DNA of 64,000 bases, from the NCBI RefSeq assembly GCF_044502415.1, contig NZ_CP172402.1; one strand, given 5' to 3'. The notes under the pieces were generated by a model, which saw nothing but the letters and a program-made list of their open reading frames with translations, searched no databases and was not told the DNA's origin. Each line of letters begins with the position of its first letter. Position 1 is the stretch's first letter. Positions 8,807-18,337 of this stretch are shown here, one piece after another. Origin of the DNA: Haloimpatiens lingqiaonensis (GTDB taxonomy: Bacteria; Bacillota; Clostridia; Clostridiales; Clostridiaceae). The translations under genes were made by a program, and so were the position numbers.

Positions 8807-9436
8807 ATGAGTAAAGTAACACAAATATCACATCCATTAATACTACATAAATTAGCGTTAATAAGAGATAAAAATACAGGTTCTAAAGACTTTAGAGAGT
8901 TAGTAGGGGAAGTTGCTATGTTGATGGCTTATGAAGTTACTCGTGACATGCAACTAAAAACTGTAGAAATAGATACACCAATATGTAAAACAAAATGCAA
9001 AATGTTAGCAGGAAAAAAAGTAGCTATAGTTCCTATTTTAAGAGCAGGACTTGGAATGGTAGATGGAATGCTTAAACTTATACCAGCAGCTAAGGTGGGT
9101 CATATAGGAATGTATAGAGATGAAGAAACGCTTCAACCAGTAGAATATTTCTGTAAATTGCCTCAAGATATTCATGAAAGAGATATAATAGTAACAGATC
9201 CAATGCTTGCTACAGGCGGTTCAGCTGTAGATGCTATCAATGCACTTAAAAAAAGAGGTGCAAAATACATAAGATTGATGTGCTTAATAGGTTCTCCAGA
9301 AGGAGTTAGAGCAGTTCAAGAAGCTCATCCAGATGTAGATATATATTTAGCACAAGTAGATGAAAAACTAAATGAAAAAGGATATATAGTTCCTGGTCTT
9401 GGAGATGCTGGAGATAGATTGTTTGGAACAAAATAA
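8807..9436 (+). CDS. upp: Uracil phosphoribosyltransferase
   Basis: Converts uracil and PRPP to UMP in the salvage pathway. 209 residues, the usual length. The PRPP-binding loop is IVTDPMLATGGSA. The uracil-binding C-terminus is GLGDAGDRLFGTK, the standard ending. Start ATG 8807 has AGGAGG at ideal spacing. A terminator follows directly. Confidence 0.97.
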   Translation: MSKVTQISHPLILHKLALIRDKNTGSKDFRELVGEVAMLMAYEVTRDMQLKTVEIDTPICKTKCKMLAGKKVAIVPILRAGLGMVDGMLKLIPAAKVGHIGMYRDEETLQPVEYFCKLPQDIHERDIIVTDPMLATGGSAVDAINALKKRGAKYIRLMCLIGSPEGVRAVQEAHPDVDIYLAQVDEKLNEKGYIVPGLGDAGDRLFGTK

Positions 9437-9447
9437 GTAGTGGATTT

Positions 9448-9482
9448 AAGGGGTTGTCTCAAAGGCAATCCTTTATTTTTTT
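9448..9482 (+). terminator. Rho-independent terminator after upp
   Basis: Stem AAGGGGTTG / CAATCCTTT (with G-U pairs) around a 9-nt loop, followed by a run of T, 12 bases past the upp stop. Confidence 0.7.
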
Positions 9483-9784
9483 AAACTAAAGTATATTAAT
9501 AATGTAGAATTTAAAATGTAAAATTGAAATCTGTAGAGTAAGTAAGAGGTAATTTTAATTTATGTGCGAAAGTTGAGATGAATAATGCATCCATTATTTA
9601 AATGATATACTATAATTAACAGTGTTTAGAGAAATTTAATTTTAAATAATGCAAATATCATATATAATAATATTATATGCTATTTAAAGTTTACATATTA
9701 TATAATTATTTTAAATTTGAAAGGTAGAATACAAAATAATCTATGTAATGGGAGACGCTCAATTATTAATGAATACTTTACAAC
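9483..9784. other. AT-rich intergenic region upp-comEB
   Basis: About 300 bases of very AT-rich sequence with no coding frame of note. A short stretch near 9538-9552 resembles the GTAAGAAGTAAGAG simple-repeat family found elsewhere in the window. It presumably holds the promoter for the next transcription unit; I cannot place it firmly. Confidence 0.35.
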
Positions 9785-9798
9785 AAGGAGGAAAATTT

Positions 9799-10288
9799 GT
9801 GGAAAGAATAGATAAAAATAATTATTATCTAGATATATGCGAAACAATATTGGAAAGGGGAACTTGCCTTAGGAGAAATTTTGCAGCTATAATTGTAAAG
9901 AATGATGAAATTATATCCACAGGATATACGGGAGCGCCTAGGGGAAGAAAAAATTGTTCCGATTTAGGGTATTGCAGGAGAGAGCAATTAAATGTTCCTA
10001 GGGGAACCAGATATGAGCTTTGCAGGTCAGTTCATGCGGAGCAAAACGCTATTATATCCTCTAGAAGACAAGATATGATAGGGGCAACTATGTATTTGGT
10101 TGGAAAGGAAATGTCTACAGGAGAACTAGTTAAGGACGCTTTCTCCTTGTTCATTATGTAAGAGATTTATAATAAATTCTGGAATATCAAAAGTAGTCAT
10201 AAGAGATACAAAGATAAAGTTTAGAGTTATAGATGTAAACGAATGGATAGAGGATGATGATTCTCTTTATGGAGATGGAGCATACTAA
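9799..10288 (+). CDS. comEB: dCMP deaminase (ComEB-like), frameshifted
   Basis: Deaminates dCMP to dUMP for thymidylate synthesis. The GTG at 9799 is chosen because AAGGAGG lies 7 bases upstream and homologues start ERIDKNNYYLDI. Zinc/catalytic motifs are VHAEQNA, and the PCxxC-like site is CSLCKRF, but the latter lies in another frame. An extra T at 10147-10148 breaks the gene after GELVKDAFS. Removing it restores CSLCKRFIINSGISK and an ORF of 162 residues ending at 10288. As written the protein loses its zinc cysteines. Confidence 0.85.
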
Positions 10289-10316
10289 AATATAAGACAC
10301 AATAAGGAAGGTTAAT

Positions 10317-11342
10317 ATGGAAAAGCTAATTTTATTTACTATTTCTGCAGCTATTTCTTTTGCAATAACACCTTTTATCAAAAGATTAGCAAAAAAGGTT
10401 GGAGCTATTGATATACCAAAGGATGAAAGAAAAATTCATAAAAAACCAATTCCTCTTTTAGGAGGGCTTTCCATTTATATTGCATTTGCATTAGCATTAA
10501 TTATAAAAAGAGAAGCTTTGACTACAGAGGAAATTGGAATATTAATAAGTGCTTCTGTAATTGTATTAGGAGGATTTATTGACGATTTAAAAGAATTAAA
10601 ACCTTATGAAAAACTTTTATTTCAAGTGGTGGCAGCTTTAATATTGATAGGCTTTGGTACATCCATAAAGCTTATAACCAATCCCTTCAGCGCTACAAAG
10701 CTGTATTTGAATTTAAAGTGGCTATCAATACCACTTACCATAATGTGGGTGGTGGGCATTACCAATGCATTTAATTTGATTGATGGATTAGATGGATTAG
10801 CTGCAGGGGTAGCGTTTATATCCTCTATTACTATTTTTATCATAGCTATACTAAACAATAGAGCAGATGCAGCAATACTTACTATTATACTTTGTGGGGC
10901 AATACTGGGGTTTTTACCCTACAATTTTAATCCAGCATCTATATTTATGGGTGATACTGGTTCGCAATTATTAGGATTTTTATTAGCGGCTATTTCTATA
11001 ACTGGGGCTATAAAATCAGCAGCGGCATTTGCTATATCAGTTCCTATACTAGCTTTAGGACTTCCTATATATGATACATTATTTGCAATGGTAAGGCGCA
11101 AAATAAATGGGAAACCTATAATGAAAGCAGATAGGGGACATTTGCATCATAGGCTTTTAGATATGGGATTAAGCCAAAAAAAAGCAGTTATAATTATGTA
11201 TATTATTAGTGCTGTATTAGGGGGTATTTCTATAATAGCTATGCAAATAAGCAATCAGAGGGCGTATTTTTTAGTTACAGCTGTAATAATTGTAATAGTG
11301 CTTGTAGCTTGGAAATTTGGATTTTTTGAGCATAGAGAATAA
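10317..11342 (+). CDS. tagO: Undecaprenyl-phosphate N-acetylglucosaminyl-1-phosphate transferase (TagO/WecA type)
   Basis: Polytopic membrane enzyme that moves GlcNAc-1-phosphate from UDP-GlcNAc to undecaprenyl phosphate, the first step of teichoic acid or other surface glycan synthesis. 341 residues with about ten hydrophobic helices. Family motifs are GGFIDDLKELKPYEK, NAFNLIDGLDGLAAG, FMGDTGSQLLG and the basic loop DRGHLHHRLLDMG. It is followed by the UDP-GlcNAc epimerase gene, consistent with a shared wall-polymer pathway. Confidence 0.93.
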   Translation: MEKLILFTISAAISFAITPFIKRLAKKVGAIDIPKDERKIHKKPIPLLGGLSIYIAFALALIIKREALTTEEIGILISASVIVLGGFIDDLKELKPYEKLLFQVVAALILIGFGTSIKLITNPFSATKLYLNLKWLSIPLTIMWVVGITNAFNLIDGLDGLAAGVAFISSITIFIIAILNNRADAAILTIILCGAILGFLPYNFNPASIFMGDTGSQLLGFLLAAISITGAIKSAAAFAISVPILALGLPIYDTLFAMVRRKINGKPIMKADRGHLHHRLLDMGLSQKKAVIIMYIISAVLGGISIIAMQISNQRAYFLVTAVIIVIVLVAWKFGFFEHRE

Positions 11343-11372
11343 AATACATTTTAATAATTGGAGGAGTTTATT

Positions 11373-12527
11373 GTGGATAAAGTAAAGGTAATAAGTATTT
11401 TTGGAACAAGACCAGAGGGAATAAAGATGGCACCATTAGTGAAAAAACTTCAAGAACATCCTAATATTATATCTAAGGTGTGTGTCACAGCGCAACATAG
11501 ACAGATGTTAGATCAAGTATTGGAGCTTTTCCACATTGTTCCTGATTATGATTTAAACATAATGAAAAATAAACAAAGTTTAACTACTATAACTACTAGT
11601 GTATTAGAAGGATTAGAAGAGGTCTTTGAAAAAGAGAAGCCAGATATAATATTAGTGCATGGGGATACTACTACTACTTTTGCAGGGGGACTTGCAGCCT
11701 TTTATAAACAAATAAAAGTAGGCCATGTAGAAGCTGGACTTAGAACTTTCGATAAGTATTTCCCATATCCAGAGGAAATGAATAGAAAACTTACTGGAGC
11801 TATAGCTGATTTGCATTTTGCTCCTACAGATGCTTCAAGAAGAAATCTTTTAAGGGAAGGAATAAACCCAGAGGATATATTTGTAACGGGAAATACAGTG
11901 GTAGATGCTATGGAATATACTGTAGAAGAAAATTATGTTTTTGAAAATGAAGAATTAAACAGTATAGATTATAAAAATAAAAAAGTTATAATGGTTACTG
12001 CTCATAGAAGAGAAAATTGGGACGGCGGTATAGAAAATATCTGCAAGGCTTTAAAGAAAATAGTGGAAGAAAATAAAGATGTAGAGCTTGTGTATTTAGT
12101 TCACTTAAATCCTATAGTTAAAGATGTGGTTTATAGAGAACTTGATGGAATAGATAGAATTCACTTATTATCACCATTAGATACAAAAGAAACACATAAT
12201 TTAATGAATAAATCCTTTATGATAATGACAGATTCAGGTGGATTGCAGGAGGAAGCACCTCATCTTGGGAAACCTGTATTGGTGCTTAGAGATGTAACAG
12301 AAAGACCAGAGGCAGTAGACGCTGGTACTGTAAAATTAGTTGGAACAGATGTGGATAAGATATTTAATAGTGCTAATGAACTAATTAATGATGAGGCTGT
12401 ATATAATACTATGAGCAGAGCGATAAATCCATATGGAGATGGAAAGGCAGCAGAGAGAATATGTCATTCTATATTATATTATTTTGGTTTAAAAGAGGAA
12501 AAATGTAGAGAGTTTGAAATTAAGTAA
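11373..12527 (+). CDS. mnaA: UDP-N-acetylglucosamine 2-epimerase (non-hydrolysing)
   Basis: Interconverts UDP-GlcNAc and UDP-ManNAc for surface polysaccharide or teichoic acid linkage units. 384 residues from the GTG at 11373; the frame continues upstream, but that stretch is the GGAGGAG ribosome-binding site itself. GT-B fold motifs seen are FGTRPEGIKMAPLVK, VHGDTTTTFAGGLAAF, HVEAGLRTFDKYFPYPEE and DSGGLQEEAPHLGKPVLV. It is often called wecB. It follows tagO by 30 bases. Confidence 0.94.
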   Translation: MDKVKVISIFGTRPEGIKMAPLVKKLQEHPNIISKVCVTAQHRQMLDQVLELFHIVPDYDLNIMKNKQSLTTITTSVLEGLEEVFEKEKPDIILVHGDTTTTFAGGLAAFYKQIKVGHVEAGLRTFDKYFPYPEEMNRKLTGAIADLHFAPTDASRRNLLREGINPEDIFVTGNTVVDAMEYTVEENYVFENEELNSIDYKNKKVIMVTAHRRENWDGGIENICKALKKIVEENKDVELVYLVHLNPIVKDVVYRELDGIDRIHLLSPLDTKETHNLMNKSFMIMTDSGGLQEEAPHLGKPVLVLRDVTERPEAVDAGTVKLVGTDVDKIFNSANELINDEAVYNTMSRAINPYGDGKAAERICHSILYYFGLKEEKCREFEIK

Positions 12528-12658
12528 TTTAGGGGATTGTTTAATTTTTAACACAAAATGTAAATGTTGAAAATAAATATAAGGACTTGTATAATGGTAA
12601 TATGAGGAGGATTAATTCTCATTTTATAGATGATTATGTTATTGGGGGGTTATTAATT

Positions 12659-13834
12659 ATGAAGGAAATAGTCATTGCAAGTGCTGTCAGAACAGCTATA
12701 GGTAAATATGGCGGAGCTTTAAAGGATGTTTCAGCTGTTGATTTGGGAGCAATTGTAATAAAGGAAGCTTTAAATAGGTCTGGGATTAAACCTGAGGCAG
12801 TTAATGAAGTAATAATGGGAAATGTAATAGGCGCTGGTCTTGGGCAAAGTACAGCAAGGCAGGCAGCAGTAAAAGCTGGAATTCCTGTAGAAACACCATC
12901 ATTTACTATTAATAAAGTTTGTGGTTCTGGTTTAAGAGCTGTAAGTTTAGCTGCTCAAATAATAAAAGCAGGAGATGCAGATATTATAGTAGCAGGTGGT
13001 ATGGAAAACATGTCTGCAGCACCATACATATTGCCAAACAATAGGTGGGGTCAAAGAATGGGCAATGGAACAGTGGTAGATACAATGATAAAAGACGGTT
13101 TATGGGATGCGTTTAATGATTATCATATGGGTATAACTGCTGAAAATATAGCTGAAAAATGGAATATTACTAGGGATGAGCAGGATGCTTTTGCTGCAGC
13201 TTCACAGCAAAAAGCTGAAAAAGCTATTGAAGAAGGCAAGTTTAAGGATGAAATAGTTCCTATAGTAATAAAAAATAGAAAAGGCGATATAATATTTGAT
13301 AAGGATGAATTCCCAAGGTATGGTACAACTATTGAAACTTTAGCAAGGTTAAAACCAGCATTTAAAAAAGATGGTACTGTTACTGCTGGTAATGCATCAG
13401 GTATAAATGATGGAGCTGCAGCAGTGATAGTTATGAGTGCTGAAAAGGCTAAAGAATTAGGTATAGAACCACTTGCTAGGATAATATCTTATGGTTCAAG
13501 AGGAGTAGATCCATCTATTATGGGATATGGTCCAGTAGAAGCTACTAGAGCTGCTCTTAAGGTAGCAGGAATGAGTGTAGAAGATTTAGATCTTATAGAG
13601 GCTAATGAAGCTTTTGCTGCTCAGAGTTTAGCTGTGGCTAGAGATTTAAATTTCCCTATGGAAAAGGTAAATGTAAATGGGGGGGCTATAGCTCTTGGTC
13701 ATCCAGTAGGGTGTTCTGGCGCTAGAATACTTGTATCTTTATTATATGAAATGAAAAAGAGAAATGCTAAAAAGGGTTTAGCAACCCTTTGCATAGGTGG
13801 AGGAATGGGAACCGCTATTGTGGTTGAACGATAA
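12659..13834 (+). CDS. thlA: Acetyl-CoA acetyltransferase (thiolase)
   Basis: Condenses two acetyl-CoA to acetoacetyl-CoA, the entry to butyrate/butanol-type fermentation in clostridia. 391 residues from ATG 12659, chosen because GGGGGG lies 9 bases upstream. The nucleophile cysteine is in NKVCGSGLRAV, the histidine in ALGHPVGCSGAR and the second cysteine in LCIGGGMG. Its position just upstream of the atp operon matches C. acetobutylicum thlA. A terminator follows, so it is separate from atp. Confidence 0.94.
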   Translation: MKEIVIASAVRTAIGKYGGALKDVSAVDLGAIVIKEALNRSGIKPEAVNEVIMGNVIGAGLGQSTARQAAVKAGIPVETPSFTINKVCGSGLRAVSLAAQIIKAGDADIIVAGGMENMSAAPYILPNNRWGQRMGNGTVVDTMIKDGLWDAFNDYHMGITAENIAEKWNITRDEQDAFAAASQQKAEKAIEEGKFKDEIVPIVIKNRKGDIIFDKDEFPRYGTTIETLARLKPAFKKDGTVTAGNASGINDGAAAVIVMSAEKAKELGIEPLARIISYGSRGVDPSIMGYGPVEATRAALKVAGMSVEDLDLIEANEAFAAQSLAVARDLNFPMEKVNVNGGAIALGHPVGCSGARILVSLLYEMKKRNAKKGLATLCIGGGMGTAIVVER

Positions 13835-13863
13835 TTTTAATTAAATTTTCAAATTGTTTTATT

Positions 13864-13892
13864 AGAGAGTGTATTTATACGCTCTCTTTTTT
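13864..13892 (+). terminator. Terminator after thlA
   Basis: Stem AGAGAGTGTA / TACGCTCTCT (one G-U pair), short loop, then TTTTTT. Confidence 0.8.
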
Positions 13893-14319
13893 ATGTTAAA
13901 AAGCATATATAGAAAAAGAAATATATAAATATTTACACTACATATTGCTAATAATATAGAAAAAGAATAAAAAGAATTTAAGAAATCTTGAATAAGTATG
14001 CATGTACCCGGTCAATTGTAAAAAGAAAGCTGATTTTTTGTATAACAAGTTAATAATTAAATATTCAAATAGAAAAATAAATATTTATTAAAAAAATTAA
14101 AACTGTTTATAAATTATTTTAAACAATAATGTAAACAAAAAAAATTATTACATAAGTATGAAAATTCTATATAGTCTTAAAAATGAAGAATTAAAAATGG
14201 CAAAATTTAAAACTTAGTATTTTAGAGCATTAAATCGCCACAGAAAGAAAAAGGCAATATTTATAAATAAATCAAGCATTAAACAAGAAAAATCATTCAA
14301 AATCAAATAAAATTAGGTT
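13893..14319. other. AT-rich region upstream of the atp operon
   Basis: About 430 bases, extremely AT-rich, without a credible coding frame, known RNA motif or tRNA. It probably serves as upstream region of the atp promoter. Confidence 0.4.
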
Positions 14320-14347
14320 TTGTTTATAAAAAATACAGTAATATAAT
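14320..14347 (+). promoter_or_regulatory. Putative promoter of the atp operon
   Basis: TTGTTT (14320-14325), 16-bp spacer, TATAAT (14342-14347), 31 bases before atpI. The -35 box is imperfect. Confidence 0.5.
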
Positions 14348-14378
14348 TGACTTTATACTAAATGTGGAGGCAAGGAAT

Positions 14379-14735
14379 ATGCAAGAAACTGTCAAGGCAT
14401 TTAAAAGGATTGTTAATATTAATTTCATTTTAGGATTATTTATAGGAACTTTTGTGTTTATTTTTTTTAGAGAATATACTAAAACGTTTTTCATGGGACT
14501 ATTTATTAGTATATTAAGTTTTTCTATAAATGCTCTTTTGATTAATTATTCTTTTAATTTAAAGAGAAAATCGCAAAAGAGAATTTGTACAATCAGTTTA
14601 GTGCTAAGGGCAGTATTAGTTTGTATTGTTGCATTATTTATAATAAAAGAAAATACAAATTACATATTTTCTTTTATGTTAGGTTATACTTGCAATTTTA
14701 TATCACTGATAGTATATGCATGTTTAATTAGATAA
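14379..14735 (+). CDS. atpI: ATP synthase protein I
   Basis: Small membrane protein, 118 residues with four hydrophobic helices, at the head of the atp operon. AtpI helps assemble the c-ring or aids cation uptake in other bacteria; the sequence is poorly conserved, so position is the main evidence. ATG 14379 is preferred because GTGGAGG (14364-14370) is its ribosome-binding site; an upstream in-frame GTG overlaps that site. Confidence 0.78.
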   Translation: MQETVKAFKRIVNINFILGLFIGTFVFIFFREYTKTFFMGLFISILSFSINALLINYSFNLKRKSQKRICTISLVLRAVLVCIVALFIIKENTNYIFSFMLGYTCNFISLIVYACLIR

Positions 14736-14752
14736 ATGAAGGGAGTGACTAT

Positions 14753-15400
14753 ATGACATTAGAGAATATCATAACTACAGGACTTGTTGCTCAATGGGTA
14801 ATAATGATAATACTTATTATTCTTTCAATTGTGCTGACTAGAAGTTTTAAAGAAGTTCCAGAAGGAAAACAAAATGTTGCAGAAGCTTTTGTGGAACTTA
14901 TTGCAGGTCTAGTAGAGGATAATATGGGAAAAGAGTATATAGGATTTGTGCCTTTTATAGGAACATTATTTTTATTTTTACTTTGCTTGAACTTAGTAGG
15001 TTTAGTAGGAATAAAGCCGCCTACTTCTGATTACAGTGTGGCTTTAGGGTTGGGATTAGTTAGCTTTTTAGTTGTTCAAGGTTACACTATAAAGAAAGTT
15101 GGAATTATACATTACTTTTTAGGATTCGCTCAACCTTATGCGTTTTTACTTCCGCTAAATATACTGGAAAGAATATCCTTTCCAATATCACTTAGTTTAA
15201 GACTTTTTGGAAATATGTTTGCAGCTACAATAATAATGGATTTGCTTTATGAGGCTTTAAGACATGTGGGAGCTGTAGTACAGTTTGGAATACCAATACC
15301 ACTGCATGCTTATTTTGATGTTTTTGATGGCTCGCTTCAAATGGTTATATTTATTATGTTAACTATGATAAATATTAAGCTTATAGCAGAGCATGATTAA
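14753..15400 (+). CDS. atpB: ATP synthase F0 subunit a
   Basis: Membrane stator subunit forming the ion half-channels against the c-ring. 215 residues, about five or six hydrophobic helices. The key arginine is in ISLSLRLFGNMFA, and PLNILERISFPIS precedes it. The C-terminal helix MVIFIMLTMINIKLI ends the protein. Second gene of the operon, 17 bases after atpI. Confidence 0.95.
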   Translation: MTLENIITTGLVAQWVIMIILIILSIVLTRSFKEVPEGKQNVAEAFVELIAGLVEDNMGKEYIGFVPFIGTLFLFLLCLNLVGLVGIKPPTSDYSVALGLGLVSFLVVQGYTIKKVGIIHYFLGFAQPYAFLLPLNILERISFPISLSLRLFGNMFAATIIMDLLYEALRHVGAVVQFGIPIPLHAYFDVFDGSLQMVIFIMLTMINIKLIAEHD

Positions 15401-15473
15401 TTAGTTTAATAAATTTATTTTACATATAGAATTTATAAAATTTATAATTAAAAAATTTAAGGAGGAATTTATA

Positions 15474-15716
15474 ATGAATAATTCATTTGCATTAGGTATG
15501 ACTGCTTTAGCAGCAGGACTTGCTGCTTTATCTTGTATAGGAGGAGCTTTAGGAACAGGAAATGCTACAGGAAAAGCTGTAGAAAGTATAGCTAGACAAC
15601 CAGAGGCTAGTGATAAAATAACAAAAGCGTTAATTGTTGGTGGAGCATTATCAGAAGCTACTGCTATATATGGATTACTTGTAGCTTTATTATTAATATT
15701 TGTAGGAATAAAATAA
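15474..15716 (+). CDS. atpE: ATP synthase F0 subunit c
   Basis: Proteolipid of the rotating ring, 80 residues, two helices joined by the polar loop ARQPEAS. The ion-carrying carboxylate is the Glu in GGALSEATAIYGLL. Compared with the Na+-type Ilyobacter ring, the Gln of helix 1 is replaced by Thr (GALGTGNA) and the Ser after the Glu by Ala. This favours proton rather than sodium coupling; that is an inference. Strong AAGGAGGAA upstream fits the high copy number. Confidence 0.96.
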   Translation: MNNSFALGMTALAAGLAALSCIGGALGTGNATGKAVESIARQPEASDKITKALIVGGALSEATAIYGLLVALLLIFVGIK

Positions 15717-15762
15717 GGAATGTCTCCAAATTATACCTTTGTAGATTGAGAGGAGGCTTTTC

Positions 15763-16248
15763 ATGGAAATGAAAATAGTACCTAGCCAAATCATATTTGC
15801 TATGATTAACTTCCTTGTTTTGTTTCTTATTTTAAAGCATTTTTTATTTGAAAAAGTTATGGAATTTATGAATAATAGAAGAAGTAAAATAGAAGATGAC
15901 ATAAAGACAGCAAAGCAAGATAGAGAAGAGGCTTTTAGGTTAAAAGGAGAAAATGAAAAATTAGCAATAGAATCTGCTAAAGAAGGTAAAAGAATAGTTG
16001 AACAATATAAAGAAAAAGCAGAAAAAGTTTATGAGGATATAGTGAATAATGCTAATGCAGAAGCAAAAATGATAATGAAGCGTGCAGAAGTAGATATTCA
16101 AAGGGAAAAAGAAAAGGCTCAGCAAGAAGTTAAAGAACAGGTTGTAGACCTATCTATAATTTTATCAGAAAAAGTTTTAGAAAAAGCTATTGATGAAAAT
16201 GAGCATAGAAGATTAATAGATGATTTCATTGCTAAGGTAGGTATATAG
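15763..16248 (+). CDS. atpF: ATP synthase F0 subunit b
   Basis: Peripheral stalk subunit, 161 residues. One N-terminal membrane helix (about residues 9-28) is followed by a long charged coiled coil rich in Lys, Glu and Ala. It ends 3 bases before atpH and has a GAGAGGAGG ribosome-binding site. Confidence 0.95.
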   Translation: MEMKIVPSQIIFAMINFLVLFLILKHFLFEKVMEFMNNRRSKIEDDIKTAKQDREEAFRLKGENEKLAIESAKEGKRIVEQYKEKAEKVYEDIVNNANAEAKMIMKRAEVDIQREKEKAQQEVKEQVVDLSIILSEKVLEKAIDENEHRRLIDDFIAKVGI

Positions 16249-16251
16249 ACT

Positions 16252-16784
16252 ATGTATGAATATTTAGATAGGAGATATGCACTAGCTCTTTATGAAGTGG
16301 CAGAGTCCAAGGGTAAGCTAGATGAATACATGAATGATCTGCAAGAAATAGTAGATTTAATTAAAAATAATACAGAATTTTTGCAGGTCATAAAGCACCC
16401 AGAGATAACTACATCCAAAAAAAGAAAATCTTCATAAATGTATTTAAAGGTAAAATTGATGAGGACTTACTATCATTTCTTCTTATATTAATAGAAAAGG
16501 ATAGAATATTATATTTAGAAGAAAAACTTAAAGAGATGGAAAAGATACATCTTGAGAGAAATAATATTCTTCTAGCAGAAGTAACAACAGTAATACCTTT
16601 AAATGAACAGGAAAAGAATAATTTAAAAGAAAAATTAAACAAGATTTATAATAAAGAGATTATTTTTCAGGAGAATTTAGATAAGAGAATAATCGGTGGT
16701 GTTCACGTGAAAATCGGTGATGATGTAATTGATGGAACAATAAAAACAAAAATCAACGAGATAAGACGACGTGTAATTAAGTAA
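16252..16784 (+). CDS. atpH: ATP synthase F1 subunit delta, frameshifted
   Basis: Links F1 to the peripheral stalk. The N-terminal part (16252 to about 16428) gives YEYLDRRYALALYEVAESKG, typical of OSCP/delta. The frame then stops at 16435-16437. The rest, from IFINVFKGKIDEDLLSFL to INEIRRRVIK, continues in another frame to 16784. Adding one A to the run at 16425-16428 joins them into a normal protein of about 177 residues. The preceding run of seven A is also slippage-prone. The gene is needed for ATP synthase, so error or slippage is likelier than loss. Confidence 0.88.
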
Positions 16785-16801
16785 CGAAGAGAGGTGATAC
16801 C

Positions 16802-18316
16802 ATGAACGTTAAACCAGAAGAAATAACATCAATAATTAAAAGAGAAATAGAAAGATATGAAAAGAAGATACACACTGAGGATTCTGGAACTATAGTTCAG
16901 ATAGGCGATGGAGTTTCTAGAGTATATGGACTAGACGATTGTATGGAAGGTGAATTACTAGAGTTCCCAAATGATATATATGGAATGGCATTAAATCTAG
17001 AGCAAGATAATGTAGGATGTGTATTATTAGGCTCAGAAAAGGGCATAAAAGAGGGAGATATTGTTAAGAGAACTGGAAGAGTTGTACAGGTACCTGTAGG
17101 CGAGGCAATGGTTGGTAGAGTTGTAAATCCTCTAGGTATGCCAATAGATGGAAAAGGACCTATTAAGGAGTCAGAATATAGACCAGTAGAACATCAAGCA
17201 CCAGGAGTTATTGAAAGACAATCAGTTAAAAAACCTCTTCAAACAGGAATAAAGGCTATAGATTCCATGGTACCAATAGGAAAAGGTCAAAGGGAACTTA
17301 TAATAGGAGATAGACAAACAGGTAAAACTGCTATTGCTATAGATGCTATATTAAATCAAAAGGGAAAAGATGTTATCTGTATATATGTAGCTATTGGACA
17401 GAAACAATCTACAGTAGCACATATAGTAAACACTTTAACTGAGATGGGAGCTATGGATTATACTATAGTTGTATCCTCTACAGCTTCAGATTCAGCACCA
17501 CTTCAATATTTAGCACCTTTTTCTGGTTGTAGTATGGGAGAATATTTTATGGATAAGGGCAAAGATGTTTTGATAGTTTATGACGATTTATCAAAGCATG
17601 CGGTTGCTTACAGAACTATGGCTTTATTACTTCGTAGAGCACCAGGTAGAGAAGCTTATCCAGGAGACGTTTTCTATTTACACTCAAGACTTTTAGAAAG
17701 AGCTGCAAAACTTTCTGATAAACTTGGTGGAGGATTTATAACAGCTCTACCAATAATAGAAACATTGGCAGGAGACGTTACAGCATATATACCAACTAAC
17801 GTAATATCTATAACTGATGGACAAATATTCCTAGAGTCAGAATTATTCCACTCAGGACAAAAGCCAGCTATAAATGCAGGTATATCAGTTTCAAGAGTTG
17901 GTGGAAATGCACAAATAAAAGCCATGAAACAAGTATCAGGAACTTTAAGATTAGAGTTAGCTCAATATAGAGAATTAGCAGCTTTTGCTCAATTTGGTTC
18001 TGATCTTGATAAAGAAACTAAAAAGAGATTGGAAAAAGGAAAGAGATTAATAGAAATATTAAAGCAAGAACAATACAAGCCTATGGCAGTAGATAAACAA
18101 ATTATGATTATTTTTGCAGCAGTAAATGATCATTTAATGGATGTACCTGTAATGGATATAAGAAAGTTTGAAAGTGAATTCTTTGATTATGTAGATACTC
18201 ATTATAGACATTTAGGCAAGGATATATTAGAAAAGAAAGAGTTAACAGAAGATATTAAGAGCGAATTGTCAAAGGCCATTGAAGAGTTTAAAAAAGTATT
18301 TTTAGCAGGGAGATAG
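16802..18316 (+). CDS. atpA: ATP synthase F1 subunit alpha
   Basis: Non-catalytic nucleotide-binding subunit of the F1 hexamer, 504 residues, normal. P-loop GDRQTGKTAIAID, regulatory region VGRVVNPLGMPIDGKGP and the family signature PAINAGISVSRVGG are present. Start ATG 16802 has GAGAGGTGAT upstream. Central gene of the atp operon. Confidence 0.97.
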   Translation: MNVKPEEITSIIKREIERYEKKIHTEDSGTIVQIGDGVSRVYGLDDCMEGELLEFPNDIYGMALNLEQDNVGCVLLGSEKGIKEGDIVKRTGRVVQVPVGEAMVGRVVNPLGMPIDGKGPIKESEYRPVEHQAPGVIERQSVKKPLQTGIKAIDSMVPIGKGQRELIIGDRQTGKTAIAIDAILNQKGKDVICIYVAIGQKQSTVAHIVNTLTEMGAMDYTIVVSSTASDSAPLQYLAPFSGCSMGEYFMDKGKDVLIVYDDLSKHAVAYRTMALLLRRAPGREAYPGDVFYLHSRLLERAAKLSDKLGGGFITALPIIETLAGDVTAYIPTNVISITDGQIFLESELFHSGQKPAINAGISVSRVGGNAQIKAMKQVSGTLRLELAQYRELAAFAQFGSDLDKETKKRLEKGKRLIEILKQEQYKPMAVDKQIMIIFAAVNDHLMDVPVMDIRKFESEFFDYVDTHYRHLGKDILEKKELTEDIKSELSKAIEEFKKVFLAGR

Positions 18317-18337
18317 CTTCCCTGCAGGAGGTGAACT

